Shown here: one piece after another, positions 35,324-47,405 of the stretch | Layout of the letters: every line of letters starts with the position of its first letter | Numbering within the stretch: position 1 is the first letter of the stretch | Source of the DNA: Garcia nutans | Taxonomy: Eukaryota > Streptophyta > Magnoliopsida > Malpighiales > Euphorbiaceae | Length of the DNA stretch: 64,000 nucleotides | Reading direction: 5' to 3' | Assembly: GCA_947685225.1 (NCBI GenBank) | Contig: CANTUV010000024.1 | Coordinates: 19,362,001-19,426,000, forward strand | Notes under the pieces: generated by a model | What the model was told of the DNA's origin: nothing | Databases searched by the model: none | What the model saw: only the letters and a program-made list of their open reading frames with translations | Program-made: the position numbers and the translations under genes

Positions 35324-36539
35324 TGTGCCTAAATAAATGGAGTATCTTCGACTCCAACTCAACGAACTTCCCTTAGCTTGGAGTGTTGCTCTATTTATTT
35401 TGCTTTCTTTAATATTTAATTAGAACAATTATGTTTTTCAAATTATGTTTGTTTGAATAAATTACTTTCATTAAATTTATTTTTATTGGTCTTTGTTCAT
35501 TTTGGTGCTCAACCAATGATGAGTCTAGCTTGATAATCATAAATTAATATATCTATGCATCATGATTTGAATGACTTTACTAGGTGAGGGAATTGCTCTA
35601 TAGCATTGAGTTGTGTATGCTTACTTAGAGAGGGCTCCTGCATAATTACCTTTGTCTAATTTCTAGTCAGTCTTAGAACATGCTTTGACAAACTTTTGAG
35701 GCAAAATTGAACTCTGCTTATTTAAGGGAGAGATGATCTAGGCATTGTTTGATGAGCCAACAACTAGTATCCACCCAATTAAATATTAATCCCTAGTTGT
35801 CCCTTTGAGCCTTCATAAAATTTTTAGCTTTCTTTTCATTGGCTTACAAACCCCAATAACCTACCCTGAGCTGTTGTGATACTTTTGAGAATTCTTATGA
35901 TCACTAAGGTAAAGAGGCAAGAAGATCAAATAAAGAAATGAATAGTCAGGACCATGAGGATAGTTGAATTTCTCTAGACTATAATGACAGTTGAAGTTCA
36001 CCTAATATCTCCAATCTATCAAGATGACATCAGAGTAACAAATGATTTATCCCTGTTAAAGAAGATTTATGCCACTCCTCTCATGCATTATCAGAAGCAA
36101 AAGTTGGTGCAAACAAGACAACTCTTTTAGAGCTAGAATCAAAAAAAAAGAAAAGAAAAAAAGAAGAAAAAAAAGAAAAGAAAAGAAAAGAAAAGAAAAA
36201 GAAAAAGAAAAAGAAAATAAAATAAAACCCAAAACGGTTCAGAAAGCTAACCAAGTTCTCTTTTACCTAAAGCAGCAAAAGACTTCCATAAGGACAGTTT
36301 GACTTGAATTGGTCCAACCCAACCAAAGATTCAATAAAAATCAGAGAAAAGGAGAAAGGTCATCCAGTTCTTGAAAGTTCTATACTTGACAGTCTTACAG
36401 GAAAGAAGGACAAAACGATAAAATGCTCAAAGAAAGGAGTAAGAAAAAGAAAGAGAAAGAAAAGGAATATGGGTATCAACCTTTTTGTAAAGGCAAAGAC
36501 TATCCTAATCAAGATCTAGATTAACGCCAAGAAGATGGA
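35324..36539 (+). other. Non-coding internal region of element B
   Basis: No recognisable domain. A long A-rich GAAAA tract (36142-36226) gives lysine-rich open frames that I do not consider genes. In an autonomous relative pol would follow gag, so pol was probably lost here or nearby. It ends at the ATGGA target of the C solo LTR. Confidence 0.65.
36142..36226 (+). repeat. (GAAAA)n-type microsatellite
   Basis: AAAGAAAAG-type repeat, purine only for about 75 bp. A simple repeat rather than a coding poly-Lys segment. Confidence 0.85.
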
Positions 36540-39199
36540 TGTAACATTCCCTGACAATTCTCATTAGAACTATCAGACAATGTTACTCAATATACTGTCA
36601 GTACTCAAATCAATTCATTTACAAAGTTCTCTTCCATCTAACAAAAATTTTCAAATAATAATACAATCTATATATTACAACACTTATAAGTCCAACATTT
36701 AGACCAATATCTAATAATCCAAATACTAATTATAATCCAGATAACTATCATAAGTTTGTCAAATCAAATGAATATATAATACATTCCTTTATTTGATAAT
36801 CATTCACTAGAATCTCAAAATCCATCCTCTAAATACATATATTCCTTTCATGTTTACAAATTTGTACAATCTCTCAATTAGCCAAAACAAATCGCATACA
36901 TACATTTTATAACTTTAAAGTACAATATACAATAGATCTCTATATGTACTATAGATAATTTCCTAATATCCTTAATTCCACTTCTTAACATGCTTCAATG
37001 ACCTGATACTTGCGTGTCAGAAAATAATTCTAACACGCTAAGCAAAGATTAGTGGTGCTTGTATAAACATATTCTGTCACTTAATATTATAGAAAAATAC
37101 TTATGGTAATGTAGTAATAACATTTAGTTTGAAGAAATATTTCAATATATCAACTATTTTCAATTACAAACCAACATAATATTATGATTACACAAAATAA
37201 TAACTTTAACTTTATAAAAGTAGTCATGCTATACTATACTTTCGGTATTACAACTTTTCTCTTTATGAATCATTTTATTTAAGACTTACTTTCTCATTTG
37301 ATAACATTGCTCACAATACGCTTATTTTGTTTTTCAATAAGTCTTACTTTTCAATTTTACATATAGGATAATTTTATTCAATCTATAATTTTCAGCACTT
37401 AAATTTAGTACTATACTTGAGCATAACATTTCTATTCCGTGCATTAGAACTCTCACTTGTAAATATTAATATATATATTACCAATCACTTTCACATTATA
37501 ACATAGTAAGTCAATTTCAAGTAATTGACTTATATTATTATTTGCATTTCTTCCATTATTCACAGATATTTTTAATTTTGATATCTTCATTAAATATGCC
37601 CATACATACTGAACTCAAATCATAGGTTTGGATAACAGGTTAGTGTAGCATTTGTAATGCCAAGTCTCAAGAATATGTATATATAATAGCAATTATGCCC
37701 ACTGCCACTGATGACACAATGTGTCATTAATGGCAAGAGATGCCCACTATCATGATGGCTATCCTTTCTTTGGTTAGCCATTCAATCCAAAGCTAGATCT
37801 AAAATCAGTATGATTTGGGCAATTCATTAGTTTAGATTAACACTAAATTGTGTATATTATTTCAATGGAACAATATTTTATCAACATTTAGTATTATATA
37901 TATTTGTCACATATCCAAAGTTTATCACTCTTTTCCATACTTTTAACACATACACAAGAATTCTCAACACAAAAGTAAGAAACTTAAACATATTAGCCTC
38001 ATTCTAGGCTCGTATATCACAAAATACAAGCCAAGTTATGTTCAATGACTTGGCCATGTCTCTCATCAATGAAAAATGAAAAATTTTGACAGCATGTGAC
38101 ACACCCACTGACTTGGCCGTGTCACTGCCCGTGTCACTAGACACACCCACTGACTTGGCCATGTCACTGGCCGTGTCTCTCATAAAAAAAATAGAAATTT
38201 TTTACAGCATGTGACACACCCACTGACTTGGCTATGTCACTGGCCATGTCTCTCATAAAAAAATAGAAATTTTTGACAGCATGTGACACACCCACTGACT
38301 TGGCCGTGTCACTGCCCGTGTCACTAGATACACCCACTAACTTGGTCATGTCACTGGAAAAAATTAAGTATTTTTACACACTCGACCATATAAACATAAA
38401 CATATTCAAGATCTATGATAAAAATGAATCAAAAACTAATTTTGAACATAAAAAGAGTCTATTTCAAATACTCTACTCAAACATCAATTAATCAATCTTT
38501 AACCATCACATATAGCTGAAAACAACATCAAACCACTCATTTCTTATAAAGATTGAATTAAGAATCAAAGTCATCACATAAAAGTTATATTTCACTCATC
38601 AATCTATTTAATCAATACTTTCAAGAATATTACATTATAAATAACTCAATCAATCAATTCATACATTAAAACTCATAAAAAAATTAATATATTTGCAAAT
38701 TATAATACAAAAGCACATACCTCTTTCAATTTCTCTCTTCTTCTCTCTTTTCCCTCTTTTTCTTTGATCACTTGCTGATAATCTCATTTTTTCTAGCTTA
38801 TTCTTTTAAAAATTTATAATTATATGTAATCCACTCTCAATTTTTTTTTATTTAAAGAAAGTAAGATGAAGAAAATAAGAAAGATGGTGGAGGTGATGGT
38901 GTTTGGCGTGGAAGATGGGAGAAAGGAGAAGAAGACTCTACACACACACACATTTATATATGGCTTAATCTAGTGTGGCCAATCTCATTTTAACTATGGT
39001 GCACCCTCATTCTTAACCATTGATTCTAAATCAAGTTTTAGTCCCGTGAAACCGTAAAAATAATTACTTTAGTAAATTTTGAGATATACAATTCACTATT
39101 CTCTATTCATAGCATTTATCCATATTACTTTTATCACTATATATTATCATTTGTCAATATTAGTTAAAAAGTTCCATGTTTAAAATCTTGACCATTACA
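36540..39199 (-). repeat. Family C solo LTR inside B
   Basis: 2660 bp, TGTAACATTCCC to GACCATTACA on the plus strand, flanked by perfect ATGGA repeats (36535-36539 and 39200-39204). Its left end matches 10465-11458 in reverse. It holds an eroded hairpin module (37017-37062, ACACGCTAAGC) and a tandem block with GGCCGTGTC words (38048-38356). No internal domain. Confidence 0.93.
38048..38356. repeat. Tandem CTTGGCCGTGTCAC block in family C LTR
   Basis: Units near 100-110 bp contain ACACACCCACTGACTTGGCC, GTGTCACTG and GACAGCATGTG, with the CTTGGCCGTGTC core of the F and E clusters, mainly in one orientation. Some cores have decayed to GGCCATGTC (G to A). Confidence 0.85.
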
Positions 39200-39204
39200 A
39201 TGGA

Positions 39205-41253
39205 AGAACATTCAAAACTCTATCTTTCATGTTTCCAACTACTTAAAGTTCCAACAAGAAGTTTGTAGTGCGAAGATTTGTCCATAGTATCACATCAGCT
39301 CCAATTTCTAAATGACCTTCATTTAAACCATGTCTCTTATAGATCTCATTTCAAGCCTATCAAAGACATGTTGATCTCTCATGGTAGGTAGAGTCTATTA
39401 GTGGAGATAGTTTGAATAAGCAAGCATATGAGATAGATAATATTCAAACTCAATGAGACTTCTGGCCAAGTAATGTGTATGTGCCTATCTGAAGTGCAAT
39501 AGTTCTTGCTCAAATAGAAATTATTTTCGAGTTTAGTACGGTAACTAAGGTTATCATGTTATAGATATGTTAATTTAAAAAATCGAGTCCTGAGGTAAAT
39601 TGACATTGATTTGACAAAGCCAACATTTGATTTCAAAATCAAAATGCAAAAAGAAAAAAAAATCATACAAAGCCTTGAAGTTAAGGGAAGTATGTTGAAC
39701 CATCGAATCTCAAAGGACACATTGGACAAATGAAATGATTGTTGGCAAGGTTATGAAGAAGCTACCAACTGACATACTGAATCATAGTTTGAAATGGATG
39801 AATCCCTAACTATGCTGCTTGGGCCTCACCATTTATGTTCTCAGCATCTTGAAGATAAAGGCCATAAATGCAAAGCATTCTATCATTCCAAAATAAGACC
39901 TGAACAGGCACCTAGAAGGAGTCAATGATAACACTTCAGTTGATCATCTCGGTCTGTGAGTCGATAGAATCACTATAATTGTTATTCATGCATACATGAG
40001 TATATCGCATTGCATTTTCTTGTATTGTATTATCTATTCTTTGTCAAAATGAACAACAGATACTCTATGAAGTAAAGATGAAGCATGTATTGAATCAGGG
40101 GGCATGGAAAGCCCATTGCTTGAGGAAGCTCCAAGTCATTTTGCAAAAGAAGAAATGCATGCTTATGCAAGGAACCAGATAATACAAACATCAATCAGAG
40201 CCTAATCGAAAAAATCATTGGTTTGAGCCTACGCAGGGGGCAAAATTTTTCCTTTTCAATTTTTTAGTTTATGTATATAGAAAATATTTTCAAACTCACT
40301 TTCAAATATTTTGCCACACAGGGGGCAAGGAGAAGATATAAGAAGTCAGCTAAAAAATGGCTGAATTTTTTTGCAAGAGTGCAAAGGAAGAACAAAGAGA
40401 ATGGAAAAAAGAAGAAAATTAGAACTCTCAAAAGAATGAAGATGCAAAAGACAGATTAGTCCAGCTAGAATAGCTAAAGCCAATATAGGACAAATGTCCA
40501 AAGGGTGAAGACCCAGTGCCAAGGTTGAAGATCCACTTTTGGAGGGTGAAGACCCACAATCCATTAAAGAATATAACAGCCGGAGTAGCCAAATTCTTAA
40601 CTGATAAAAGGTAAATCAAATTCACCCTCGGGTCCAAGTACCTAATCTCGGGTCTAAGTGCCAAGTCTTGGGTCTAAGTGCCCAATTTAGTCACGGGTCC
40701 AAGAACCCAATCTCGGGTCCAAGTACCCAATCTCGAATCTAAGTACCCAAACTCAATTCAGTCACGGGTCCAAGTACTCAATCTCGAGTCCATGTACCCA
40801 ATCTCGGGTCTAAATACCCAAATCTAACCCAGTCTCGGGTCCAAGTACCCAAATCAAAATTAGTCTCGGGTCCAAATACCCAGTCTCGAGTCTAAGTACC
40901 CAAATTCAACTCCTGTCTCGGGTCCAAGTACCCAAATTCAGTCAAGGGTCCAAGTACCCAAACTCAATTCAATCTCAGGTCCAAGTACCCAAACTCAATT
41001 CAGTCACGGGTCCAAGTACATAATCACGGGTCCAAGTACCCAATCTAATCTCAGGTCCAAGTACCCAAATTAGATTCAGTCTCGAGTCCAAGTACCCAAT
41101 CTAGAGTCTAAAAACCCAAATATTTTCGAATCAATAACCCAAACCATTTTCAACCTCAGGTCGAGAACCCATCCTCATCCAAAATCTTCTCAAAGTCATA
41201 TTGCTTTTCACTCTCTTCAACCAAGTCTCGGATCGTTCAAGCAGGGGGCAAAT
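39205..41253 (+). other. 3' internal region of element B
   Basis: No domain recognised. The part from 39950 is homologous to element I 11459-13064. It includes two to three units of the GAAGGGTGAAGACCC repeat (40497-40563), a long tandem array (40627-41172) and the PPT GCAGGGGGCAAAT (41241-41253) before the 3' LTR. Confidence 0.8.
40627..41172 (+). repeat. Tandem array of CGGGTCCAAGTACCCAA units in B 3' UTR
   Basis: About twenty units of CTCGGGTCCAAGTACCCAA, 18-30 bp each with variable spacers (TCAATTCAGT and similar). The core is a partial palindrome (GGGT..ACCC). Element I has GGGTCGAGAACCCAAA units at the same site. Confidence 0.92.
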
Positions 41254-43335
41254 TGTAGATCCTTAAATTTTGACTGATTTAAATTAAAAGGTTTATGTTG
41301 GTCCATTATGAATTTAGATTTCTTAAACCTAATTTTAGAATTAAATTGGAAGTTATATCAAAATTGCAAAAAAATTGGCTGAAAATTTAATTATTTTAGA
41401 CCGACTTGAGTCGAAATTAATGGTTTTGGTCGAGTTGGCTTTCCCAAATTGATATGGGTACTACCCATATCGATTTGGAAGGGCCAAATCGATATGGTTA
41501 CTGCCCATATCGATTTGAGCTTTCCAAATCGATATGGGCAAGTTCCTCATATCAATTTTGGTAAGCAAAATTGACATGAGGCAATTTCATATCGATTTGG
41601 CTAGCCCAAATCAATATGGAATCTGCCTCATATCGATTTGGCTAGCCCAAATCGATATGAGGTGCACTCCATATCAATTTTGGCCTTTAATCCAAGTCCT
41701 AAACACAATTGCACCGGCCATTGAACTTCCTAATTAACTTATGAGAGTTGGATTAGGTTTAGGTTAAAGTATTGAGTTCTCCTTATAAATACGTGATTAA
41801 CACAAATAGGCAAAGGGGATGAACAAATTGGAAGGCGACTGGAATTAATAGATTGGCAGTAAAAGAGAGAGAGCAATATCGAAAATCAAGGGAGCAACTG
41901 AGATTAATAAACTGGCAGTAAAGGAAAGCAAGGATAAGAGTCTTATGAAACCCTAATCATCAAGAAGCAATTGAGTAAATAGTAACAATATAAAAATTGC
42001 CTCAAGCAGTTGTTTCCCTCCACCAATAACAAGAGCTGATTCAGGCTGTAATAAACATCAGATTTGATTCAACGCATTGAAAATTGGAGCCTACGACACA
42101 GGTACATCTTCATTAATTCATTAATTCGTTTAGCTTAAATTTTCATTCCTCTTGTTTCGTTAATTGAGCATACTGTTATTATTAATTCAAATATAACTTT
42201 GGGAATTTCATTCAATAAGTCTTACCTTCAGTATTCAATTTGTTCCAAATTTTAAATCACAGAATCTAATCTTAATTGAATAATTCAAGTTCCTGATTTT
42301 CACTTATAAACCTCAATCAAATTTTTCAAAACCTTAAAGTCTTAATTTAAGAATTCTATACTTTGTAAAGCCCCTAATCCGAAAATCCAAAACCATAATT
42401 TAATTTTCCCAATCCAAAAACCCTATAACTCTAATGTTATTTTCTGAAGTCCTAAAACCCTAATTTGATTCCAAATATCCATAAAATCACAATTTCCCAT
42501 CTAAAACCCTAAAAAACCATATTTCATGTTTGAAACCCTAGTTTCCCATCTAAAATCATTTTTCATGTTTGAAACCATAATTTCCCATCTAAAACCCTAA
42601 AGAATTCAAGATGTAAACCTAAATTTATTTATTTATTGCGTTATCCAATTTTAGATTTGATTATGTAGTTTATTATATGTTTTGATGATTAATTTATTTA
42701 ATTTCAATACTTGATTTATTTAGTTTATCATGGATGAATATTTTTTCAATTATTATTTGTTTATTAAAATTGTAAGAGGTATGTTTCCATGATTGGGTAC
42801 CGCATTAATTAATTTTCATAAAATTTAAATTATTTTCATATTTTGGGATTAATGTAAAGGACACGTTTCCACCTTTTGGTGGATGTCCTATTTAGTTTTA
42901 GACATTGGACAATGTAAGGACATGTTTCCATCCTTGGATGGGTGTCCATTTATTTATTTTGTTTGAACATTGCTTTGATTTTAATATAACGATGCTTCAT
43001 TTTATTTATTGCATGTAGTATGGATAATATCATTATATTTAAGAATTTTATAATATTAAGACCTGAAAAGGAGGTCAGTTCTAATGAACCGGGCATTGTG
43101 GGGGTGCTGGGCCATTTCTCACCTTCCCCGCATGTACCCAACTTTTCGAACCCATTAAGGGGTTGGGGATTCCTTAGGAATCGAGTCATCCACCCCTTTC
43201 TTTTTCCTAGCCCATCCAGGTGGCGATGTCATTTTCTCCGAGTTTAAGCCCGTGTTCTCTAAGGCCCTGAGCCTTACAGTGTCGAAGTCACAAGAACCAT
43301 TCCACTGGGAGTGGGTGCAAAAATCCCTGTCCACA
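41254..43335 (+). repeat. 3' LTR of element B
   Basis: 2082 bp, TGTAGATCCTT to CTGTCCACA. It carries the same internal landmarks as the 5' LTR: palindrome array 41453-41681, TATA 41784-41791 and three hairpins 42776-42948. Stretches of CCCTAA at 42370-42600 are LTR sequence, not telomere. Confidence 0.95.
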
Positions 43336-43340
43336 AGGAG

Positions 43341-44010
43341 GTACCCCTGGCAACTCATCAGGGAAAATATATGGAAACTCGGCAACTGTGGGTATGTTAT
43401 CAAGTCGGGACCCCATTACTCAGGTATCTACAACATCAGCAAGATAAGCCTCACATCCCTTTCGAATCATCCTCCTAGCTGAAATAGCTAAAACAAACAT
43501 GGATGAAAGATACCTCTACTCACTACATACCATCACATCCCTACCATCACGTGTTCTCAAAGTAACATATTTCTTCAGACAATCTACCACAGCCCCATGC
43601 CCGGATAACCAATCCATGCCCAGAATCAAATCATACTCCCTGAAAGGCATCTCAATCAGGTAGCTGAGAAATTTCTCATCCTGAACAACAACTGGGCTAT
43701 CTCGGTGCACCCTACTCACTACAAGACTATGCCCTAAAGGATTTGTGATCAAAACATCAAATCCTAAAGACTCAAAATACAAATCACTCACAGGCAAGAT
43801 GGATGCACTAATGTAATAATGAGTCGATCCAGGGTCTAATAATGCAAGAACTGAAGCACCAAATAAAGTAAAAGTATCAGCAATAACAGCTGAAGCATCC
43901 AGCTGCCTCTGCATCACATAAACCCACTGTGATGGCCCTGTCTCATCTGGTCTACTACCTCCGGCTGTAGAACCTCCTCTCTGACTAGTCCAATCGACCA
44001 CCTCTACCAA
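43341..44010 (-). pseudogene. Aspartic protease and start of RT of element D
   Basis: The frame 43516-44010 (minus) is open for 164 codons: VYVMQRQLDASAV, the active-site region ALLDPGSTHYYISAS, and GMDWLSGHGAVVDC near the end. This is the best preserved protease in the window and shows how the broken A copy should align. DPGST at the active site is common in this element group as I recall. Downstream (43341-43515) is the PR-RT linker; B inserted right after it. Neighbouring gag is heavily decayed. Confidence 0.88.
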
Positions 44011-45107
44011 AACCTCTGCCTATCTATCCTCTAGTGGCTCTGGACAATCTCTGATAAAATGGTCTAACAACCCATATCTAAAATACACTCCCGAAGTACC
44101 TCTCCACCAGTAGACACTTTCATGTGCTTTACCACAATGAACACAAGTAGGTGGACCAGGCCTCTGAGCCACTGGGGTCAGAGCACTAGCCACTAAAACT
44201 GCAGGTCTCTATCTCTGTCTCTATTGTTGTACTGACCTACCAAACTGCCCCTGGCTCCTACTGAGCCTCTGAAAATATCCCCCTTGGCCTCTCTTCACTG
44301 ATGAAGACCCTGCCTCACTCTAGGGTCTCCTAGCTCTGGTCTCCTCAACCCTGGCAGCTGCTGTAAGGCTCTGTGCTCTCTCTACACTCCTAGTAGCTGC
44401 AACCAAATGAGAAAAATCTTGATACCAAGAGCCTACTATGATACACATGATAGAGGGTCTCAATCCCTCCTCAAATCTCCTACACCTATCAATCTCATCA
44501 GAAATGATCCCACCAGCATAATGACTCAACCAGATAAACTCGATCTCATACTTTGTCACTATCCTGGTATCCTATCTCAGACTCAGGAACTTCATCTTCT
44601 TTGTATCCTTATACTCCCTCAGAGTATACTTTTGCTCAAATTCCCACAGTAAATAATCATAAGTCAAGACTGGTGGATCATCCAGAGCATGTGGAACCAT
44701 CTTCTACCAATCATGTGCATCCCTCTGCAGAAGAGATCTGGCATAATCAAACTTCTCTTTCGGACTAGCCTACAACTAAATGAACACTCTCTGAACCCTG
44801 TCTAGCCACTGCTCTGCTACAGCAGGGTCTGTAGTACCAACAAAGTCCTCAGCTTTGAACTTTTTCAGCTTATCATACTTCTTCACCGACAACTGCGGCT
44901 GCGGCTATGGCGGCGGCGGCTACTAAACTGGAGCCTGCCTCAACAACTCTACCATATGTCGTACCCAGCCAGGCGAATTCTCATTAGTTGCTCAGGCACA
45001 GAAATAGATGCCTCACCAGCAGACACAACTCTAGCTCCATCTCTACCCTCATCAGGAGCCACACTCTCTACACTATCCTCTGCAAACTAATGCATTTGAG
45101 ATGCCAT
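44011..45107 (-). pseudogene. gag remnant of element D
   Basis: Starts at the ATG on the minus strand at 45107-45105, equivalent to A 2747. The frame is cut by many stops, but EDFVGTTDP, EKFDYARSLL, EFIWLSHYAGG and FEEGLRPSIMCII follow in the order seen in A. The zinc knuckle reads YFRYGLLDHFIRDC, with the first two Cys replaced by Tyr (TGT to TAT). Longest open piece 44320-44559. Not functional. Confidence 0.87.
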
Positions 45108-45257
45108 AACTATCTATATTTGCAAACACAATAGAAATTACTATATTAGAGATTAGAAACTGCCAGTGCCAATGCATGTATTATAATTGAAAACTATTTT
45201 CAAATCCCCCATTTTCTCTCTCTATCAACCCACCTAAGTCGAGAACCTCAAACCTAG

Positions 45258-45269
45258 GCTCTGATACCA
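45258..45269 (-). other. Primer binding site of element D (initiator tRNA-Met type)
   Basis: GCTCTGATACCA on the plus strand is the complement of TGGTATCAGAGC, 7 nt from the 5' LTR, as in A. Confidence 0.93.
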
Positions 45270-45276
45270 AAATAAA

Positions 45277-47347
45277 TGTAACACCTTTATACCCTATATA
45301 TGTACAGTATATATTTCCAGCATATATAAAATATGCATATACGGTACAAAAATGTCACAAACCGGTTTAATAAAAATTTTCACATTTTTTATTTAAAATT
45401 TCAAATACTAAATTTATAAAATTAAATAGTATATAAATATTCTTTACTTGTTATAGGAACCCAAAATAAACATTTGATATGAAAATCTCTAGGAAAAATT
45501 CATCAGAGTTTTGTCTGTAATTTCGACATCCCAAAATTTATCAATTACACAACCTGCAAAAAGAACACTTTCAATAAACAATAAACTATATCTTCACCTT
45601 AACTTTTAAATTTTTCCACAATTTTCTCAAAACATTTATATATATATATATATATAATTTAGAACACATTTAAACCCCTATTTCAAATAACTTAACCCAA
45701 ACATTCTTTATAGTTTACAATACATAAAATCCAAAAACATGATATAATATGCATAATACTCAAAATATACAATAACATAAAATATATACATGTTGCTAGC
45801 TTTCCACAATGCATTTAACACATATATGACATTACAAATGTCATAGCACATTATTCATACATAGCCAATGTATCAAGTACCTTAACACATTTTCCAACCA
45901 AAATGTGTTAAGCCCAAATATCATGCAAACATAACCAGTGCATTCAATGTTTGTACTTACCTCAAATATCAACCAAAATAAGCTTAAAACAACCTCCAAT
46001 CCTATCCTTCCAACTTTTCCTTCACCACTTGGATGAAGCAAATTGACCTCCCTCAATGCCTACACCAAATGTGATAGCAAATAATTATTTAGTATTACAT
46101 TTAATGGCATTTTCAATATTAAACCATAATTAAACCCCATCCAAGCAAAAATCCAAAATTTAAGGCTAACCTCACTTTAATTTTGGATTCTTATACTAGG
46201 CCATTCATTTTAATATATTAAGTTTATTTATATTATTAGAAACATATTTTAATACATTTAAACAATTTACATTACAAAAACACACTCTTATACACAAAAC
46301 CCTAAAATGGCATAACCTTCCCCCATTGAAGGTTTTCCATTCCAACACAATCCATTAATCATTTTAAGCTTATATTCATCACTTATATCACCAAACAACA
46401 AGATTAAACCAATAAAATTATACAATTCAACAACTTTGGAAAAATCATTTTTCAAAACTATAAATCACACTTCCATTCTCAAACTCCAACCAAACATAAC
46501 CAAATCCAATTTTTGACTTTAAAATACTTGTTTAAGCACCAAAACAACTCATTTAGAACCAATTTTCACAATTAAAAACCATGATTTCTCAAGCCCTAAA
46601 AGTCCATTACCCTAAATTCTCTCTCTTCACCATTCTTTATCCAAATTCAACCATTTCTTCAATCCAACCTTAAAATCATTAATAACTACCCAAAATAACT
46701 TCATACGCACAAATTTAAACAATTATAACATACTAATTCAAAAATCCAAAACTCACATATTCAAAATTTCTATGGAAATCCAAAGAAAAAGCTAGAGAAC
46801 TTACTTTTTCTAGTAGAAATCTCTAAAAATCCTTTTTGAACCTTTGCAATCCTTCAATTCTTGGAAGCTTGGAAGATCAAAATCCTCTCTTGGCATCCAT
46901 GGAGATTTTGGCCCTTGATGGAGAAGAAGAAGATGAAAAAAAAAACTTTTATTTTCTCTTTCCTTTCATCTTTTATTTATAACCATATGAATATATTATT
47001 TAATATTTTAATAATTATTTATTTATTTATTTATTTAATAAGTTAAAAGTCCAAAAATTCCTCTTCCATTCAAAAATTATTTATTTTTTAATTAATTTTA
47101 TAATTTTAAATTTTTAAAAATTTAATTACCAAAATACCCTTTTTACTTTGACTTTTCTTTTAAAAATTGTTGACTTTTATATGTTATGTATATTTTACAC
47201 ATATATCACATATATATTCCACTTTTTCATTTAAAATCCCTTTATTTTTCATTTAAAATCATTAATTTAATTAATCCAATTTAATTATAATATATTTTAT
47301 CAAAATTTCAAAAATTAGAAATTTTTAAAAAAAATTGAGATATTACA
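45277..47347 (-). repeat. 5' LTR of element D (internally deleted)
   Basis: 2071 bp, TGTAACACCTTTATACC to TTGAGATATTACA on the plus strand. It aligns with 15295-18186 except for an internal loss of about 0.85 kb at about 45790, which removed the hairpin module and tandem words. The TATA-like box is at 46974-46981 (minus). Confidence 0.92.
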
Positions 47348-47405
47348 ACTGAAGTCACGAGAACCATTCCACATGGGAGTGGGTGTGAAAGTCCCCGCTC
47401 ACACA
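47348..47405 (+). repeat. End of element I 3' LTR (continued after D)
   Basis: CTGAAGTCACGAGAACC, ATGGGAGTGGGTG and CGCTCACACA match the LTR end at 14800-14849 and 43280-43335. This is the right end of element I; the DNA beyond belongs to G. Confidence 0.85.

Larger units (their letters stand above)
28069..43335 (+). mobile_element. Element B: Tat/Ogre-like retrotransposon, gag-only, with two nested solo LTRs
   Basis: Complete ends: 5' LTR 28069-30192, PBS 30194-30211, PPT 41241-41253, 3' LTR 41254-43335, flanked by AAGAG (28064-28068) and AGGAG (43336-43340) in D. Total 15.3 kb; without the two nested solo LTRs and their duplicated sites about 9.4 kb. A Tat-type gag remnant is the only coding sequence I can identify; I see no protease, RT or integrase. 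The tRNA-Arg-type PBS and 3' tandem array place it near Tat/Ogre. It is therefore a non-autonomous derivative. Confidence 0.9.
15295..47347 (-). mobile_element. Element D: Tekay/Del-like retrotransposon, interrupted by B, F and an E solo LTR
   Basis: A relative of A on the minus strand. Its 3' LTR is 15295-18186 and 5' LTR 45277-47347. The internal pieces, in element order, are 45276-43341 (PBS, gag, protease), 28068-27900, 25589-24396 (RT, RNase H) and 19640-18187 (integrase, PPT). When B (28069-43335), E (25595-27899) and F (19641-24390) are taken out, they line up collinearly with A. The host site is the LTR of I. Flanks GCCGT (left) and ACTGA (right) are a poor match, so the duplication is degenerate or my ends are off by a base; the continuity of the I LTR is the stronger evidence. 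Confidence 0.9.

Noticed and set aside
36069..36519. Lysine-rich frames that could suggest a nuclear basic protein.
   Set aside because: Encoded by a GAAAA microsatellite and adjacent purine-rich DNA within B; no domain.
44407..44768. Plus-strand frames of 71-81 codons.
   Set aside because: Antisense to D gag, whose sense reading has family motifs.
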